From DAISJI01 sp964559835 (GTDB lineage Bacteria > Acidobacteriota > Terriglobia > Terriglobales > Acidobacteriaceae), in NCBI GenBank assembly GCA_964559835.1, contig CAZLJE010000024.1, forward strand, positions 23,651 through 87,650: a DNA stretch of 64,000 nucleotides. The letters run 5' to 3'. Below, piece after piece: positions 17,693 to 26,713 of the stretch. Below the pieces are notes generated by a model. The model was not told where the DNA came from. It worked only from the letters and a program-made list of their open reading frames with translations, and ran no database searches. The stretch's first letter is position 1. Every line of letters begins with the position of its first letter. Both the position numbers and the translations under genes were made by a program.

Positions 17693-17900
17693 CAGCCGCT
17701 TCGATCTTGTCTTGCGCTAGTCCCCACGATCTTAGTAACGCCCGAAGATCGTCCTCCGTCCCACTCTGCCGGATTGCTTCAACCTGAGCGGACTTCTCGC
17801 GCTTTAGGCGCTCCGCTTCGGTATCGACGCGCTGCTTCCTGCCCCGGTTGCGCTCTTCGCGCAACACGTCTTTCAGATCACGGTCTCGTTCGTCGCTCAT
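17661..17900 (-). CDS. small charged coiled protein, hypothetical
   Basis: 79 residues from ATG 17900 (MSDERDRDLKDVL). The N-terminal half is very charged, then LRALLRSWGLAQDKIEAAV suggests a short helical hairpin. The longer frame upstream (to 18038) adds Cys-rich non-homologous sequence and is rejected as the start. It overlaps the convergent gene at 17387-17692 tail to tail. Function unknown. Confidence 0.45.
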   Translation of the reverse strand: MSDERDRDLKDVLREERNRGRKQRVDTEAERLKREKSAQVEAIRQSGTEDDLRALLRSWGLAQDKIEAAVTVFRSVREL

Positions 17901-18061
17901 GTATGTCTGACATACCCCCGCAACTGCAGGCGCCTGCACTGCACACCTGTTCACTGCGGCGGCGTCTTCTACTCCAATAGGCCCCGGTTTTGCAACTATT
18001 TCGGAAGCGCTTATCTGGAACGTCGAGGCATAACACAAGCGGCATGGAAATTGCAGTGACG

Positions 18062-19627
18062 TTACCTCTGCAACAGATCCACCGGCACTTCCGGATCGGT
18101 GACACGGAAATATTTCGCGAGCGACGGATGGCGGCGAGCGACCGCCTGGTACATCTGGTAGGCGATACGGCGATACGAAATATGGCCTCCCGCCCCGGTG
18201 CGCAGCTCGGAGATATACACGGCCTCAGCGAAATCCATTTTGAAGAGAGTGCGTTTGCGGAATGCAAGCGGCAGCAGGTAATCCGCCGCCCGGCTCTCCG
18301 GCGAACCGGCTGCGACTTTGTCGATCGCCTCTGCCGCGCGATGCATGACGTCGTCGTAACGCTCCTTGACTCCGGCGGCGCGAACTTCGTCGGGGACATC
18401 GTAGCCGTGCAACGTGGTGAAGCCCTGGCCGATCTGGATGCAGCGGCGATGACGATGCAGGTCGCGGTAAGCACCGATGTCCATGAGGATGTCGAAGCGG
18501 AATTTCTGCCCGGTGGAGAAGGCGCGCAAAAGCTCGTCGTGTTTGCCGCGATGGCGCAGGCCGAGGTCGATGATCTCATTCCGGCGCGCCTCGCTCAAAC
18601 CTTCGACCTGTTGCCGGATCTCGCGATACGGATGATGACTGTGTTCGTACAGCAACGTCGTCGCCAGTTCGACCTCGAAGGGCTCGTCTTCCAGCAATAG
18701 AACTGCCGGCGAAGGTTCGATGGGAAGGTCGCGCATCAACTCCGTGGCGGCTTGCTCGAGTTCGCGGCGAGTTTCCATCTCGTAGCGGCTCGCATCGGCG
18801 TATTTCACGAGCGTGGGCGAGACGCGCACCGGTTTGAGCAGGACCTGTCGCGCTTCGGCGGCGAGCTTGGGGTCTCCCAGCGTATCGATCCAACGCTGGA
18901 AGGCCGCGTGACTGACGTTGAACGCGGGTTCCTTGGCCGCCTGCTTCAGCATTGCGCCGAGCCGTTGAACTTCCGGATGCGTATGCGAGAGCAGACGCGA
19001 AACCTGGTTTTCCAGCGTGCGAGCGTTAACGATCTGTCCCAGCGAAGTGTTGGTCGCGAGCGGAAGCAGGTAACGCGAGATGTCGAAGGCGCGGGCGCGG
19101 AGCGTGCGCTCGTACTGCTCATCCTTCATGGTGTCGGGTTTGGGCGTGCGCACCGCGAGATAACGCCACATGCCCTCGGACAGCACCTCGTATTCGGCGA
19201 AGAGCATGCGGACGGCGTCGCGGTAGATGCCTTCGATATCCGGCTTGCCGGAGAAGTCAGGAACGAAGTAGCCGCCCGTCTTGAAATTCTGGTACCGGGT
19301 GGAGCGCTCCTGGCCGTCCCATCGTTGCTCGTCGACGAAAACAATGGCGGCGAGGATGGAGAGCTTTTCGATAGCGAAGGCGATGTGGGCCAGGTCGGCG
19401 ATGGAGCGGTGGCCGTACTGAAAATAAAAAGTGTTGAGGAACTTTTCCGCCCGTTGCTCGTTCAATTCCGCGAGCGACTCCTTCATGGAGAGCGCGGACC
19501 GGGAGTACTTCGCCATGGCGTAGGCCTGAACTTCCGGTTCGGCGCCGAAGACGGCGTACACCTCGGTATTTTCCTCGGGTCGGGTCGAATCGGGAGCGGA
19601 TGGTTTGGGAGCGGATTCAGGCATGCG
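18062..19627 (-). CDS. double-length ThyX-like (FAD-dependent thymidylate synthase family) protein
   Basis: A 521-residue protein with two ThyX-like halves. The N-half has FYFQYGHRSIADLAHI (FAD-contact region, ~residues 65-80) and QERSTRYQ, a degenerate version of the ThyX RHRxxSxNExSxRY motif. The C-half has KHDELLRAF and LHRHRRCIQIGQGF, another partial RHR motif. Canonical ThyX is ~220-250 residues and homotetrameric, with active sites between subunits. A fused tandem copy could form the site from two complementary halves. Whether it makes dTMP is uncertain because neither motif is complete. ATG 19627 is used; an upstream ATG at 19663 would add 12 residues. Confidence 0.7.
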   Translation of the reverse strand, partial: RMPESAPKPSAPDSTRPEENTEVYAVFGAEPEVQAYAMAKYSRSALSMKESLAELNEQRAEKFLNTFYFQYGHRSIADLAHIAFAIEKLSILAAIVFVDEQRWDGQERSTRYQNFKTGGYFVPDFSGKPDIEGIYRDAVRMLFAEYEVLSEGMWRYLAVRTPKPDTMKDEQYERTLRARAFDISRYLLPLATNTSLGQIVNARTLENQVSRLLSHTHPEVQRLGAMLKQAAKEPAFNVSHAAFQRWIDTLGDPKLAAEARQVLLKPVRVSPTLVKYADASRYEMETRRELEQAATELMRDLPIEPSPAVLLLEDEPFEVELATTLLYEHSHHPYREIRQQVEGLSEARRNEIIDLGLRHRGKHDELLRAFSTGQKFRFDILMDIGAYRDLHRHRRCIQIGQGFTTLHGYDVPDEVRAAGVKERYDDVMHRAAEAIDKVAAGSPESRAADYLLPLAFRKRTLFKMDFAEAVYISELRTGAGGHISYRRIAYQMYQAVARRHPSLAKYFRVTDPEVPVDLLQR

Positions 19628-19778
19628 CGGGCATGTTACCACTGCGAAAACCGCGCCGGGCATAGCATCGCAGCAACCCGTCCGGTACTTGCATTAACTG
19701 TGGAGATTCTGAGCCTTTGGAAACGTTGCTGCGTCTAACAATGGTGCGGTAAGGTATTCTGAGTTGTTGATTTGTTTC

Positions 19779-20609
19779 ATGAATTTACGGGGATCCAGCC
19801 TAGCTTTAATCCTGTCGGTCGCGACGGTCGGCGCATTTGCGCAGCAATCGAGCGGCATTGACGGCACGGCGCCTCCATTGACGCCCTTGCTCAAGATGTC
19901 TTCGTCTTCGCTGGCATTCCCCGAAGTCCCCACAGCGCCGCCGAGAATGTCCCCGGATCTGGCACTCGATACCTATATTGCGAATGCCCACCGACAACTT
20001 ACGGGTCTGGGTACGTCGACCGATATGACGGTCGTCGAGGCATCGCTTCCCGGTACCGGCCAGAAGGGGCGGTTCGAACTGCGCCGGAGTTTTTTGGCGC
20101 CAAAGTCCCTCGCATATGGAGCGGTGAAGTTCGTAGGGGATACATTCATCAAGACGAACATCATCACGAAGGTGCTTCAGTCCGAAGTGGAGCACGTCGA
20201 AAAAGGCGACGGCCCGACTACCGCCATCACCCCTGACAATTACAAGTTCAACTACAAAGGGCCGGCGATCATCAACGGCCAAGCCGCCTACGAGTTCCAC
20301 GTGAAGCCGCGGCAAAAGCGTCCCGGCCTTTTTAAGGGCAAGGTGTTCCTGGATGCGATGACAGGGCATATCGTTCGTGCCGAAGGCACGTTGGTGAAGT
20401 CGCCATCGTTGTTCGTGAAGAAAATAGACTTCGTGCAGGACTATGAGGACGTCTCCGGCTTCAGCCTGCCGCTGAAGATGCACTCGGTCGCAAACACGAG
20501 ACTGTTCGGGAAGGCGATCGTAGATATCTCACATTCGGAGTACGTCACGCATCCGCTCGGAAGCGATGCCAGCGCCATCCCCGCAGCGGTTTCGACCAAC
20601 CAGCAGTAA
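19779..20609 (+). CDS. exported protein, outer-membrane lipoprotein-sorting-like fold, hypothetical
   Basis: A 276-residue protein with a signal peptide (LALILSVATVGAFAQ, cleavage near residue 22) from ATG 19779. The body resembles LolA/MucB-type half-barrel proteins: repeated beta strands (GRFELRRSFLAPKSLAYGAVKFVGDTF, KFNYKGPAIINGQAAYEFHVKP, GKVFLDAMTGHIVRAEG, VKKIDFVQDYEDVSGFSLPLKMHSV). It is probably periplasmic and may bind a lipid or hydrophobic ligand. Such proteins are common in acidobacteria. Specific role unknown. Confidence 0.65.
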   Translation: MNLRGSSLALILSVATVGAFAQQSSGIDGTAPPLTPLLKMSSSSLAFPEVPTAPPRMSPDLALDTYIANAHRQLTGLGTSTDMTVVEASLPGTGQKGRFELRRSFLAPKSLAYGAVKFVGDTFIKTNIITKVLQSEVEHVEKGDGPTTAITPDNYKFNYKGPAIINGQAAYEFHVKPRQKRPGLFKGKVFLDAMTGHIVRAEGTLVKSPSLFVKKIDFVQDYEDVSGFSLPLKMHSVANTRLFGKAIVDISHSEYVTHPLGSDASAIPAAVSTNQQ

Positions 20610-20669
20610 ATCTGCCCCAAAGCTGAAACGGCACGACCGAAGCCGTGCCGTGTGAAAATCGTAATCGAT

Positions 20670-21020
20670 CTACCGGCCCGCACCCGCTGCCATTTTCTTG
20701 ACCATCGCCAGGACGAGTTTGCGATCGCTGTCGTTCAGGCTCGACGAGTAACGCCGGATCTGCGTCAGGAAGCGGATCTCGTCTTCGCTGAGCTGGGGCA
20801 GTTGCTTGCCACCATTGTCGGAGTGGTCCCCGGCAAAGAACTGCGCCAGTGGAACTTCCATCGCCGAGGCGATCTTGGCCAGAGTGTCGAGAGAAGGAAT
20901 GGTGTGTCCGTTCTCTACGCGCGAAAGGTAGCAGCGCAGCAATCCGGTGCGTTTTTCGATGTCGCCTTGCGACATCCCTTTTTGCAAACGGAAATTCCGT
21001 ATCGTATCGCCGATGTTCAT
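20670..21020 (-). CDS. XRE-family transcriptional regulator
   Basis: 116 residues. Residues ~5-62 are a Cro/CI helix-turn-helix (IRNFRLQKGMSQGDIEKRTGLLRCYLSRVENGHTIPSLDTLAKIA). The C-terminal ~45 residues (LSEDEIRFLTQIRRYSSSLNDSDRKLVLAMVKKMA) form a helical tail without a recognisable ligand domain. Target unknown. It may act as a general or autoregulating repressor. Confidence 0.85.
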   Translation of the reverse strand: MNIGDTIRNFRLQKGMSQGDIEKRTGLLRCYLSRVENGHTIPSLDTLAKIASAMEVPLAQFFAGDHSDNGGKQLPQLSEDEIRFLTQIRRYSSSLNDSDRKLVLAMVKKMAAGAGR

Positions 21021-21111
21021 GATGGATTGAACGGACCTTATGGCGTTATCGGGGGTGCGTGCATAGTAACCAGAGTAGTACCCTCATGCAAGCATATTTT
21101 TTGTCTTTTCA

Positions 21112-21636
21112 CTAAACCCGGCGAAAGGCGGAATCGTCGCAATTTGAGCCACCACGGGTAGTTCCTGCCCGCAATTCCAGCTCCATAAATAACGTTCCAT
21201 CGATCGGGTGCTCGCCATAGGGAGCAATCTCGCGGAAGCCGAGCATGCGGTAAAGCGCGACTGCCGCGCCCATGACTGGCTCTACGGTGTCGAGGCGAAT
21301 GCGTTCGTAGCCGATGGCGCGGGCGTCGGCGATCACGCGCTCGGCCAACGTGCGTCCCAGACCGTGGCCGCGAAAATCAGGACGCACATAAAGACGCTTC
21401 ATCTCGCAGACGCCCGGCTCAAGTGGACGCAACGCAACACAGCCCACAGCTTTGCCGTTATCGCGAGCGAGAAGCAACCGTCCGGCGGGCGCCGCGTACT
21501 TGCCCGGCAAAGACGCGAGCTCCTGGTCGAAAGACTGGAAACAGAGACTGAAGCCGAGCGACGCGGCGTACTCGAGGAATAATTCGCGGATGGTCGCGAT
21601 GTCGGCCGGAGATTCGGCTTGGAGGATTTCTGTCAC
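21112..21636 (-). CDS. GNAT-family N-acetyltransferase
   Basis: 174 residues with the GNAT core: VGCVALRPLEPGVCEMKRLYVRPDFRGHGLGRTLAERVIADARAIGYERIRLDT. The pyrophosphate-binding R-G-x-G-x-G/A site is RGHGLG, and the C-terminal strand is ALYRMLGFREI. Acceptor unknown. It lies 3 bases after fabG in the same direction, so it is probably translated from the polA-fabG transcript. Confidence 0.85.
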   Translation of the reverse strand: MTEILQAESPADIATIRELFLEYAASLGFSLCFQSFDQELASLPGKYAAPAGRLLLARDNGKAVGCVALRPLEPGVCEMKRLYVRPDFRGHGLGRTLAERVIADARAIGYERIRLDTVEPVMGAAVALYRMLGFREIAPYGEHPIDGTLFMELELRAGTTRGGSNCDDSAFRRV

Positions 21637-21639
21637 AGC

Positions 21640-22389
21640 TTAGCCCATTAACATGCCGCCATTGATGTTCAGCACGTGACCAGTGATGTAGGCGGCTTCG
21701 TCGGAGGCGAGCCAACGCACGGCGCACGCCACTTCTTCCGGCGTGCCGGCGCGTCCGAGAGGGATCGTCTTCTTCATCAGCTCTTTCATGTCGGCTGGGA
21801 GCACGTCGGTCATGGCAGTGTCGATCCATCCGGGCGCGACGGCGTTCACCGTAATACTGCGCGACGCCACTTCGCGCGCCAGCGCCATCGTCAGGCCGAT
21901 CAACCCGGCCTTCGACGCCGCATAGTTCACCTGCCCTGCCTGGCCCATCTGCCCGAAAATCGAGGTGATGTTGATGATCCGGCCCCAGCGCTGTTTCAGC
22001 ATTCCGCTGATCACCGCCTGGGACGCGATGTGCGCGCCCGTGAGGTTGGTGGCGATCACATCGTCCCAATCGACGCGCTTCATGCGCATGGAGAGCGTGT
22101 CGCGGGTGATGCCGGCGTTGTTCACGAGAATATCGACCTTGCCGAGTTTTGCGGTGGCTGATTTCACGGCCGCCTTGATGTCGTCGTCGCTGGCCATGTC
22201 CATGCGGAACACTTCAACCTGACCACCTTTGCCCCTGATATCGGCGGCGACTTCGTTCAGCTTTTCTTCGTTACGCGCGGCGAGAGCAATGGCAGCGCCG
22301 GCTTCCGCGAGCGAAATCGCGCATGCGCGGCCGATGCCTTGCGAGGAGCCGGTGACCAGCGCGACGTGGCCTTTCAGATCGATCGACAT
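21640..22389 (-). CDS. fabG: 3-oxoacyl-ACP reductase (SDR)
   Basis: 249 residues of a classical short-chain dehydrogenase: the NAD(P)-binding TGSSQGIGRA (residues 14-23), NNAG, the catalytic Ser in NITSIFG, YAASKAG (Tyr/Lys), and the APGWIDTAM loop. Length and motifs fit FabG, which reduces 3-ketoacyl-ACP in fatty acid elongation. A paralogous SDR with another substrate cannot be excluded. It follows polA by 21 bases and precedes the acetyltransferase by 3 bases. Confidence 0.85.
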   Translation of the reverse strand: MSIDLKGHVALVTGSSQGIGRACAISLAEAGAAIALAARNEEKLNEVAADIRGKGGQVEVFRMDMASDDDIKAAVKSATAKLGKVDILVNNAGITRDTLSMRMKRVDWDDVIATNLTGAHIASQAVISGMLKQRWGRIINITSIFGQMGQAGQVNYAASKAGLIGLTMALAREVASRSITVNAVAPGWIDTAMTDVLPADMKELMKKTIPLGRAGTPEEVACAVRWLASDEAAYITGHVLNINGGMLMG

Positions 22390-22410
22390 TCGTTCTCCTG
22401 AACGCCTGAA

Positions 22411-25227
22411 TTATAACGGCGTCACGTCGCGCCAGTTTTTGCCCACGCTGATATCTACGACGAGCGGAACCTTGAGCTTGTAGACATTCTCCATCGCGTC
22501 GCGCACAAGTTTGCGCAACGTGTCCAGCTCTCTGTCCGGCGCTTCGAAGACGAGTTCGTCGTGGACCTGGAGAAGCATTCGCGATTTCAATCTCTTTTCA
22601 GTTAGTTCACGGTCGATGCGGATCATCGCCAGCTTAATCAGGTCGGCGGCCGTGCCCTGGAGCGGCGTGTTGACCGCCGTGCGCTCGGCAAAGCCGCGCA
22701 GGTTGAAGTTCTTGCCGTTGATGTCCGGCAGCGGGCGGATGCGTCCGAAAAGAGTGCGGACGTAGCCGTCGCGGCGCGCCTCTTCCAGCGTGCGATCGAT
22801 GAACGCGCGCACGCCCGAATACTTCTCGAAATATGCGGCGATGAACCTCTTCGCTTCCCCGGTAGGGATTCCCAGTTGCTGTCCAAGCGAGAACTCGCGC
22901 TGTCCGTAAATGGTGGCAAAGTTCACGGTCTTGGCGGCGCCGCGCTGTTCTTTGGTCACCAGGTCAACATGCACATTAAACAGTTCCGCCGCGGTGGCCT
23001 TGTGCACGTCTCCAGCGCTCAGGAATGCTTTCGTGAGCAGCGGGTCTTCGGAGAAGTGCGCCATGAGGCGAAGCTCGATCTGCGAGTAGTCGGCCTTGAG
23101 CAGCACGTTGCCGGGCTCGGCAATAAAGGCGGCGCGGATCTCGCGCCCGAGTTCCGTGCGGACCGGGATGTTCTGCAGATTCGGGTTCTTTGACGAGAGA
23201 CGTCCGGTAACGGCATTGGTCTGGTCGAATGTCGTGTGCAGGCGCTGCGTGCACTGGTTGAGCAATGCCGGCAGAGTGTCGACGTAGGTCGATTTCAGTT
23301 TGGAAAGCTGGCGGTAGTCGAGGACCAGGCGAGGGACTTCGTGTTCCGCCGCGAGTCCTTCGAGCACGTCCTGCGCCGTCGAGATTGTTTTTCCCTTGCC
23401 ATACTTCACCGGCTTGGGGAGGTTCAGCTTGTTAAAGAGCACGTCGCCGAGCTGTTTTGGGGAATTGATGTTGAATTCGACTCCAGCTTTGTCATAGATG
23501 TCGCGCGCCTTGGAGTCGATCTCACGCTCAAGTCGCCGGCCCATGTCGAAGAGCACGTCGCAATCGATCTTCACGCCCGCTTCTTCCATGCGCGCCAGCA
23601 CGGGGACCAACGGCAGGTCGATCTCGCGATAGACATCGAGCAGCCCTGCCTGTTCGACTTTCTCACGCAACGAACGTGCAAGACGGCCAGTAACGTCGGC
23701 AGCTTCGGCGAGCACTCCGCTGAGTTTCAGGTTGAAGTGGCGCAACGCGACCGCCGCCAGATCGTGATTCGAGTATGTCGGGTCGAGGAGGAACGAGTAC
23801 AGCATGGGATCGTGCTCGACCCCGCGGAACTCGCGAAACTTGTCCGCGGGAACACCAGGACCGCCGGTCAGAGCGTGCGTCGCCGTCTTCCAATCGTGGA
23901 TCGCCTTTGGGACCTTCGAGTCAGCCAGGATATCGGCCACGCGCGCACCAGCCGAGGTGGTAACGGTCAAGGCCACGGCTTGCCCTTCTTTTGCGCTGAT
24001 CGCCACCTTGTGCGCGCTGCCGATCTGAACCAATCCTGCAGTAGAGGCGGTGAAAAGATTTCCGTTCTGCTCGAGCGCGGCATCGTCCTCCGGCTCTTCC
24101 TCGACGGCCGGCGCGGCGGCGGCTTCAACCGCGACCGCCAGTGCTGAACCCTTCGGAAGCTGCTTCAGGAGTTTGTCGATGTCGCGGTCTGAATCGGTCT
24201 CGCGGTAATCGGTCTCGCCCAGTTCTATGCCGCTCGGCAGCAATTCCTTCAGCAAGGACGTGAACTCGAGCTCGGTGAACAACTGACGGCAGGCCTCCGC
24301 GTCCGGCTCGACAGCCCGCATCGACTCGAGGTCCAGCGTGACCGGAGCATTGCTGTCGATCGTGACCAACTGCTTCGACCATAGCACCTGCTCGCGATTG
24401 TTGAGTAGCGATTCGCGATAGGTCTTCTTCTCCAATTCCGCGGCGTGATCGAGCGCGTTCTCGACCGAGCCGAAGCGCTTGATGATCTCGACGGAGCCCT
24501 TGTCGCCGATTCCGGGTGCGCCGGGCACGTTATCGATCGAATCGCCGCGCAGGGCCATGACGTCGACCACCTGGCGCGGCGGCACGCCGAGGATTTCCCC
24601 GACCTTTGCCGGATCGCAGATGAGGTTGTCCTTCGGCGGGTTGAGCACGCAGATCTCGTCGGTAACCAGCTGCAGCATGTCCTTGTCGCTGGAGACGACA
24701 TAGACCTTGTGTCCGCGCTCGACCGCCTGGCGCGCCAGGGAACCGATGAGGTCGTCGGCCTCGTAGTTCTCGAGACCGAGAATCGGGATACGGTACGCTT
24801 CGAGCAGCCGGCGGATGTACGGCACCTGCTGCGCCAATTCCTGCGGCATCTCGGCGCGGTTCGCCTTGTAACCCTTATATTCCTGCTGCTGGAACGACTG
24901 TGTCTTCAGGTCGAACTTGCTGATCGAAGACATGGTGGCGGCCTGCTCGTCGCGAAACGTCTTGGCGCCGACGTCGAACACGGCCGCGCGATAGGTAGGG
25001 TGGAAATCCTTCACCAGCTTCAGCAGCATGTTGGTGAAAACATAGGTCGCTGCTGTCGGCACACCGGTCTTGGTCGACATCCCGCGCTGGCGCGCCATGG
25101 CGTGGTAAGCGCGGAAGATGAACGACATCGTGTCGATCAGGAAGATGGCGTCGGTGGTAGCAGCCGGCTTGGGAGCGGCCGCCGGCTTATCGGCAACAGC
25201 CGTGGCGGATTTTTTCTTCGCAGGCAA
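22411..25227 (-). CDS. polA: DNA polymerase I
   Basis: A 938-residue family A polymerase. The N-terminal 5'-nuclease domain has FLIDTMSFIFRAYHAM, YEADDLIGSLARQA and VSSDKDMLQLVT. The central domain lacks the DxE and other carboxylates expected of an active 3'-5' exonuclease, so proofreading is probably lost. The polymerase domain shows motif A DYSQIELRLMAHFSEDP, motif B-type RGAAKTVNFATIYG, and motif C QVHDELVFEAP. It acts in DNA repair and Okazaki fragment maturation. A Lys/Ala/Pro-rich N-terminal leader precedes the nuclease core. Confidence 0.97.
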   Translation of the reverse strand: MPAKKKSATAVADKPAAAPKPAATTDAIFLIDTMSFIFRAYHAMARQRGMSTKTGVPTAATYVFTNMLLKLVKDFHPTYRAAVFDVGAKTFRDEQAATMSSISKFDLKTQSFQQQEYKGYKANRAEMPQELAQQVPYIRRLLEAYRIPILGLENYEADDLIGSLARQAVERGHKVYVVSSDKDMLQLVTDEICVLNPPKDNLICDPAKVGEILGVPPRQVVDVMALRGDSIDNVPGAPGIGDKGSVEIIKRFGSVENALDHAAELEKKTYRESLLNNREQVLWSKQLVTIDSNAPVTLDLESMRAVEPDAEACRQLFTELEFTSLLKELLPSGIELGETDYRETDSDRDIDKLLKQLPKGSALAVAVEAAAAPAVEEEPEDDAALEQNGNLFTASTAGLVQIGSAHKVAISAKEGQAVALTVTTSAGARVADILADSKVPKAIHDWKTATHALTGGPGVPADKFREFRGVEHDPMLYSFLLDPTYSNHDLAAVALRHFNLKLSGVLAEAADVTGRLARSLREKVEQAGLLDVYREIDLPLVPVLARMEEAGVKIDCDVLFDMGRRLEREIDSKARDIYDKAGVEFNINSPKQLGDVLFNKLNLPKPVKYGKGKTISTAQDVLEGLAAEHEVPRLVLDYRQLSKLKSTYVDTLPALLNQCTQRLHTTFDQTNAVTGRLSSKNPNLQNIPVRTELGREIRAAFIAEPGNVLLKADYSQIELRLMAHFSEDPLLTKAFLSAGDVHKATAAELFNVHVDLVTKEQRGAAKTVNFATIYGQREFSLGQQLGIPTGEAKRFIAAYFEKYSGVRAFIDRTLEEARRDGYVRTLFGRIRPLPDINGKNFNLRGFAERTAVNTPLQGTAADLIKLAMIRIDRELTEKRLKSRMLLQVHDELVFEAPDRELDTLRKLVRDAMENVYKLKVPLVVDISVGKNWRDVTPL

Positions 25228-25308
25228 CAGACAAGTTTAACAAGACGCGGGAATCCCGGGCTTCCGGTATTAAAATGCGCGGCTCACAACTATTCAGAGG
25301 TAACGGAT

Positions 25309-26007
25309 ATGAAACGTATTCCTTCTATTGCCTTCATCGTTTTGGCTCTCATCGCCGTCGCCGTCGGGTCCGATTTCTGGAGCACCAAGCCTTACTCCAA
25401 ATGGTCCCAGGCCGACGCGACACGGCTCCTGACCAATTCCCCCTGGGCGAAAACGGCGATCATGCGCACAGGCACCGTGTCGGGCCGCGGCGGCATTCAG
25501 AACGTTGCCGACGCGCAGGTCGAGCCGACGATCCAGTACGCCGTCTCCATCCGCTCCGCCCAACCCATTCGCCAGGCCAACGTCCGGATGGCTGCGATCC
25601 TTCGCAAGTACGACAAGATGGACGACGCGGCCAAGAAAGAGTTCGACGACCGATGGAACAAGTACCTGGCGACGAAATTCCCCGACACGCTCGTCGTCGC
25701 AGTCAATTACGAGGCGAACGTCCCCGATACCGACCGTCAGTTGAGCAACTATTTCTAGGGGCAGACGCTGGAAACGATCAAGAGCACGACCGCGCTCGTC
25801 GTGCCCAATGGCACGCGGGTGGAACCGACGGCCTTTGCGGCCGGCGGACACGAAATGCAGATCGCCTTCCCGCGTCCGGAGCTGGCGCCGGACGCGTCGT
25901 TCACCGTCGAGTTCAAGCACCCCGACGTGCGCGATCAGCCGTCGCGCCGCATCAGCTCGAAGTTCTCGCTTAAGGAGATGACCTTCAACGGCGCTCCGTC
26001 GTACTAG
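25309..26007 (+). pseudogene. exported protein interrupted by an in-frame TAG
   Basis: ATG 25309, preceded by GAGG, opens a signal peptide (SIAFIVLALIAVAVGSD), then WSTKPYSKWSQADATRLL, a motif seen in secreted acidobacterial proteins of unknown function. The frame stops at TAG 25756-25758 after NYF. It then continues open for 83 codons (GQTLETIKSTTAL ... KEMTFNGAPSY) to a natural stop. Codon use and protein character are continuous across the stop, so it is one gene with a single substitution. TTG, TAC, CAG or TGG could each have produced the TAG. Sequencing error, nonsense mutation or readthrough are all open. The stop region overlaps the convergent dioxygenase gene. Confidence 0.65.
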
Positions 26008-26588
26008 TTGCGCCGCCCGTACTCGGTAGTGTTCTTGAGTTCGATCTCACCGCAGGTGCCCTGCTCCTGCGAGTAGACGACGCAGCGGTCGAACGGGCGC
26101 GAATATACGTGCAGGGTCACAGCGCGCTCGTTGTTCTCGCGCGGGTTCACGACCTTGTGTATGGGCTCGGCGGGATCGACGAAGGCAGGGCTGGTGCGCG
26201 TGATATCCACCGTGTAGGTTGGCGCGATCTCGCACTTGCCGGAGTTCAGGTCTTCAAATTTCGCGCGGTAGTTCTGGACCACCAGCTTCCCGATGGGCGC
26301 GGCCATCCAGCAATTCTGGTTGTGGTGGTTGTGGATGGAGCTCTGCTGGCCGATCTCCCAACAGATCGCGATCAGCTCAAAGAGGCTGGTCTTGGCGATC
26401 AGGTTGCGGGTGTAATGCTGCGCGTCCCAACAAAGATACGGTTGAAGAGAATCAGGCGCGACGGGGTGCTCACGCAGGAACTGCTGCACGGGACCGGGCG
26501 TGACGTCGAATGCCTCGGCGGGAAGCTCTCGTAACCCGGCGACAAGCTCTTCAATAGAACACGAACGGACAGCAGCTTCAAAAGACAT
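26004..26588 (-). CDS. cysteine dioxygenase type I family
   Basis: A 194-residue cupin. Metal ligands are in SIHNHHNQNCWM (His-x-His) and LHVYSRPFDRC (third His). The Cys in NQNCW and the Tyr in HVYSRP correspond to the Cys-Tyr crosslink pair of cysteine dioxygenase. Expected reaction: O2-dependent oxidation of L-cysteine to cysteine sulfinate, with Fe(II). A thiol dioxygenase for a related thiol is possible. It overlaps the 3' end of the convergent TAG-interrupted gene by 4 bases. Confidence 0.85.
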   Translation of the reverse strand: MSFEAAVRSCSIEELVAGLRELPAEAFDVTPGPVQQFLREHPVAPDSLQPYLCWDAQHYTRNLIAKTSLFELIAICWEIGQQSSIHNHHNQNCWMAAPIGKLVVQNYRAKFEDLNSGKCEIAPTYTVDITRTSPAFVDPAEPIHKVVNPRENNERAVTLHVYSRPFDRCVVYSQEQGTCGEIELKNTTEYGRRN

Positions 26589-26633
26589 GACAGCACCCCA
26601 CGAAAGCGGATTATAAAGCGATTTCTTGCGCGG

Positions 26634-26713
26634 CAGGCGTTGGGCCTCGGGCGTCAGAGGGATTCGGCGTTGGGCGCGCCTGCCTAATGCCTAATGCCCA
26701 ACGCCCTAATGCC
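26634..26713. repeat. palindromic heptamer arrays GGCGTTGGG / GCCTAAT
   Basis: The right arm (26682-26713) is gcctaat gcctaat gcccaac gcccta atgcc. The left arm (26634-26676) carries ggcgttgggcctcgggcgt and a second ggcgttgggc that complement it. The right arm contains the stop codon of the M28 peptidase gene (CTA at 26706-26708 on this strand), so the repeat supplies that gene's end. Confidence 0.8.

Noticed and set aside
17299..17727. Minus-strand 142-codon frame
   Set aside because: Overlaps the charged small gene at 17387-17692 and has Cys/Ser-rich non-protein-like composition.
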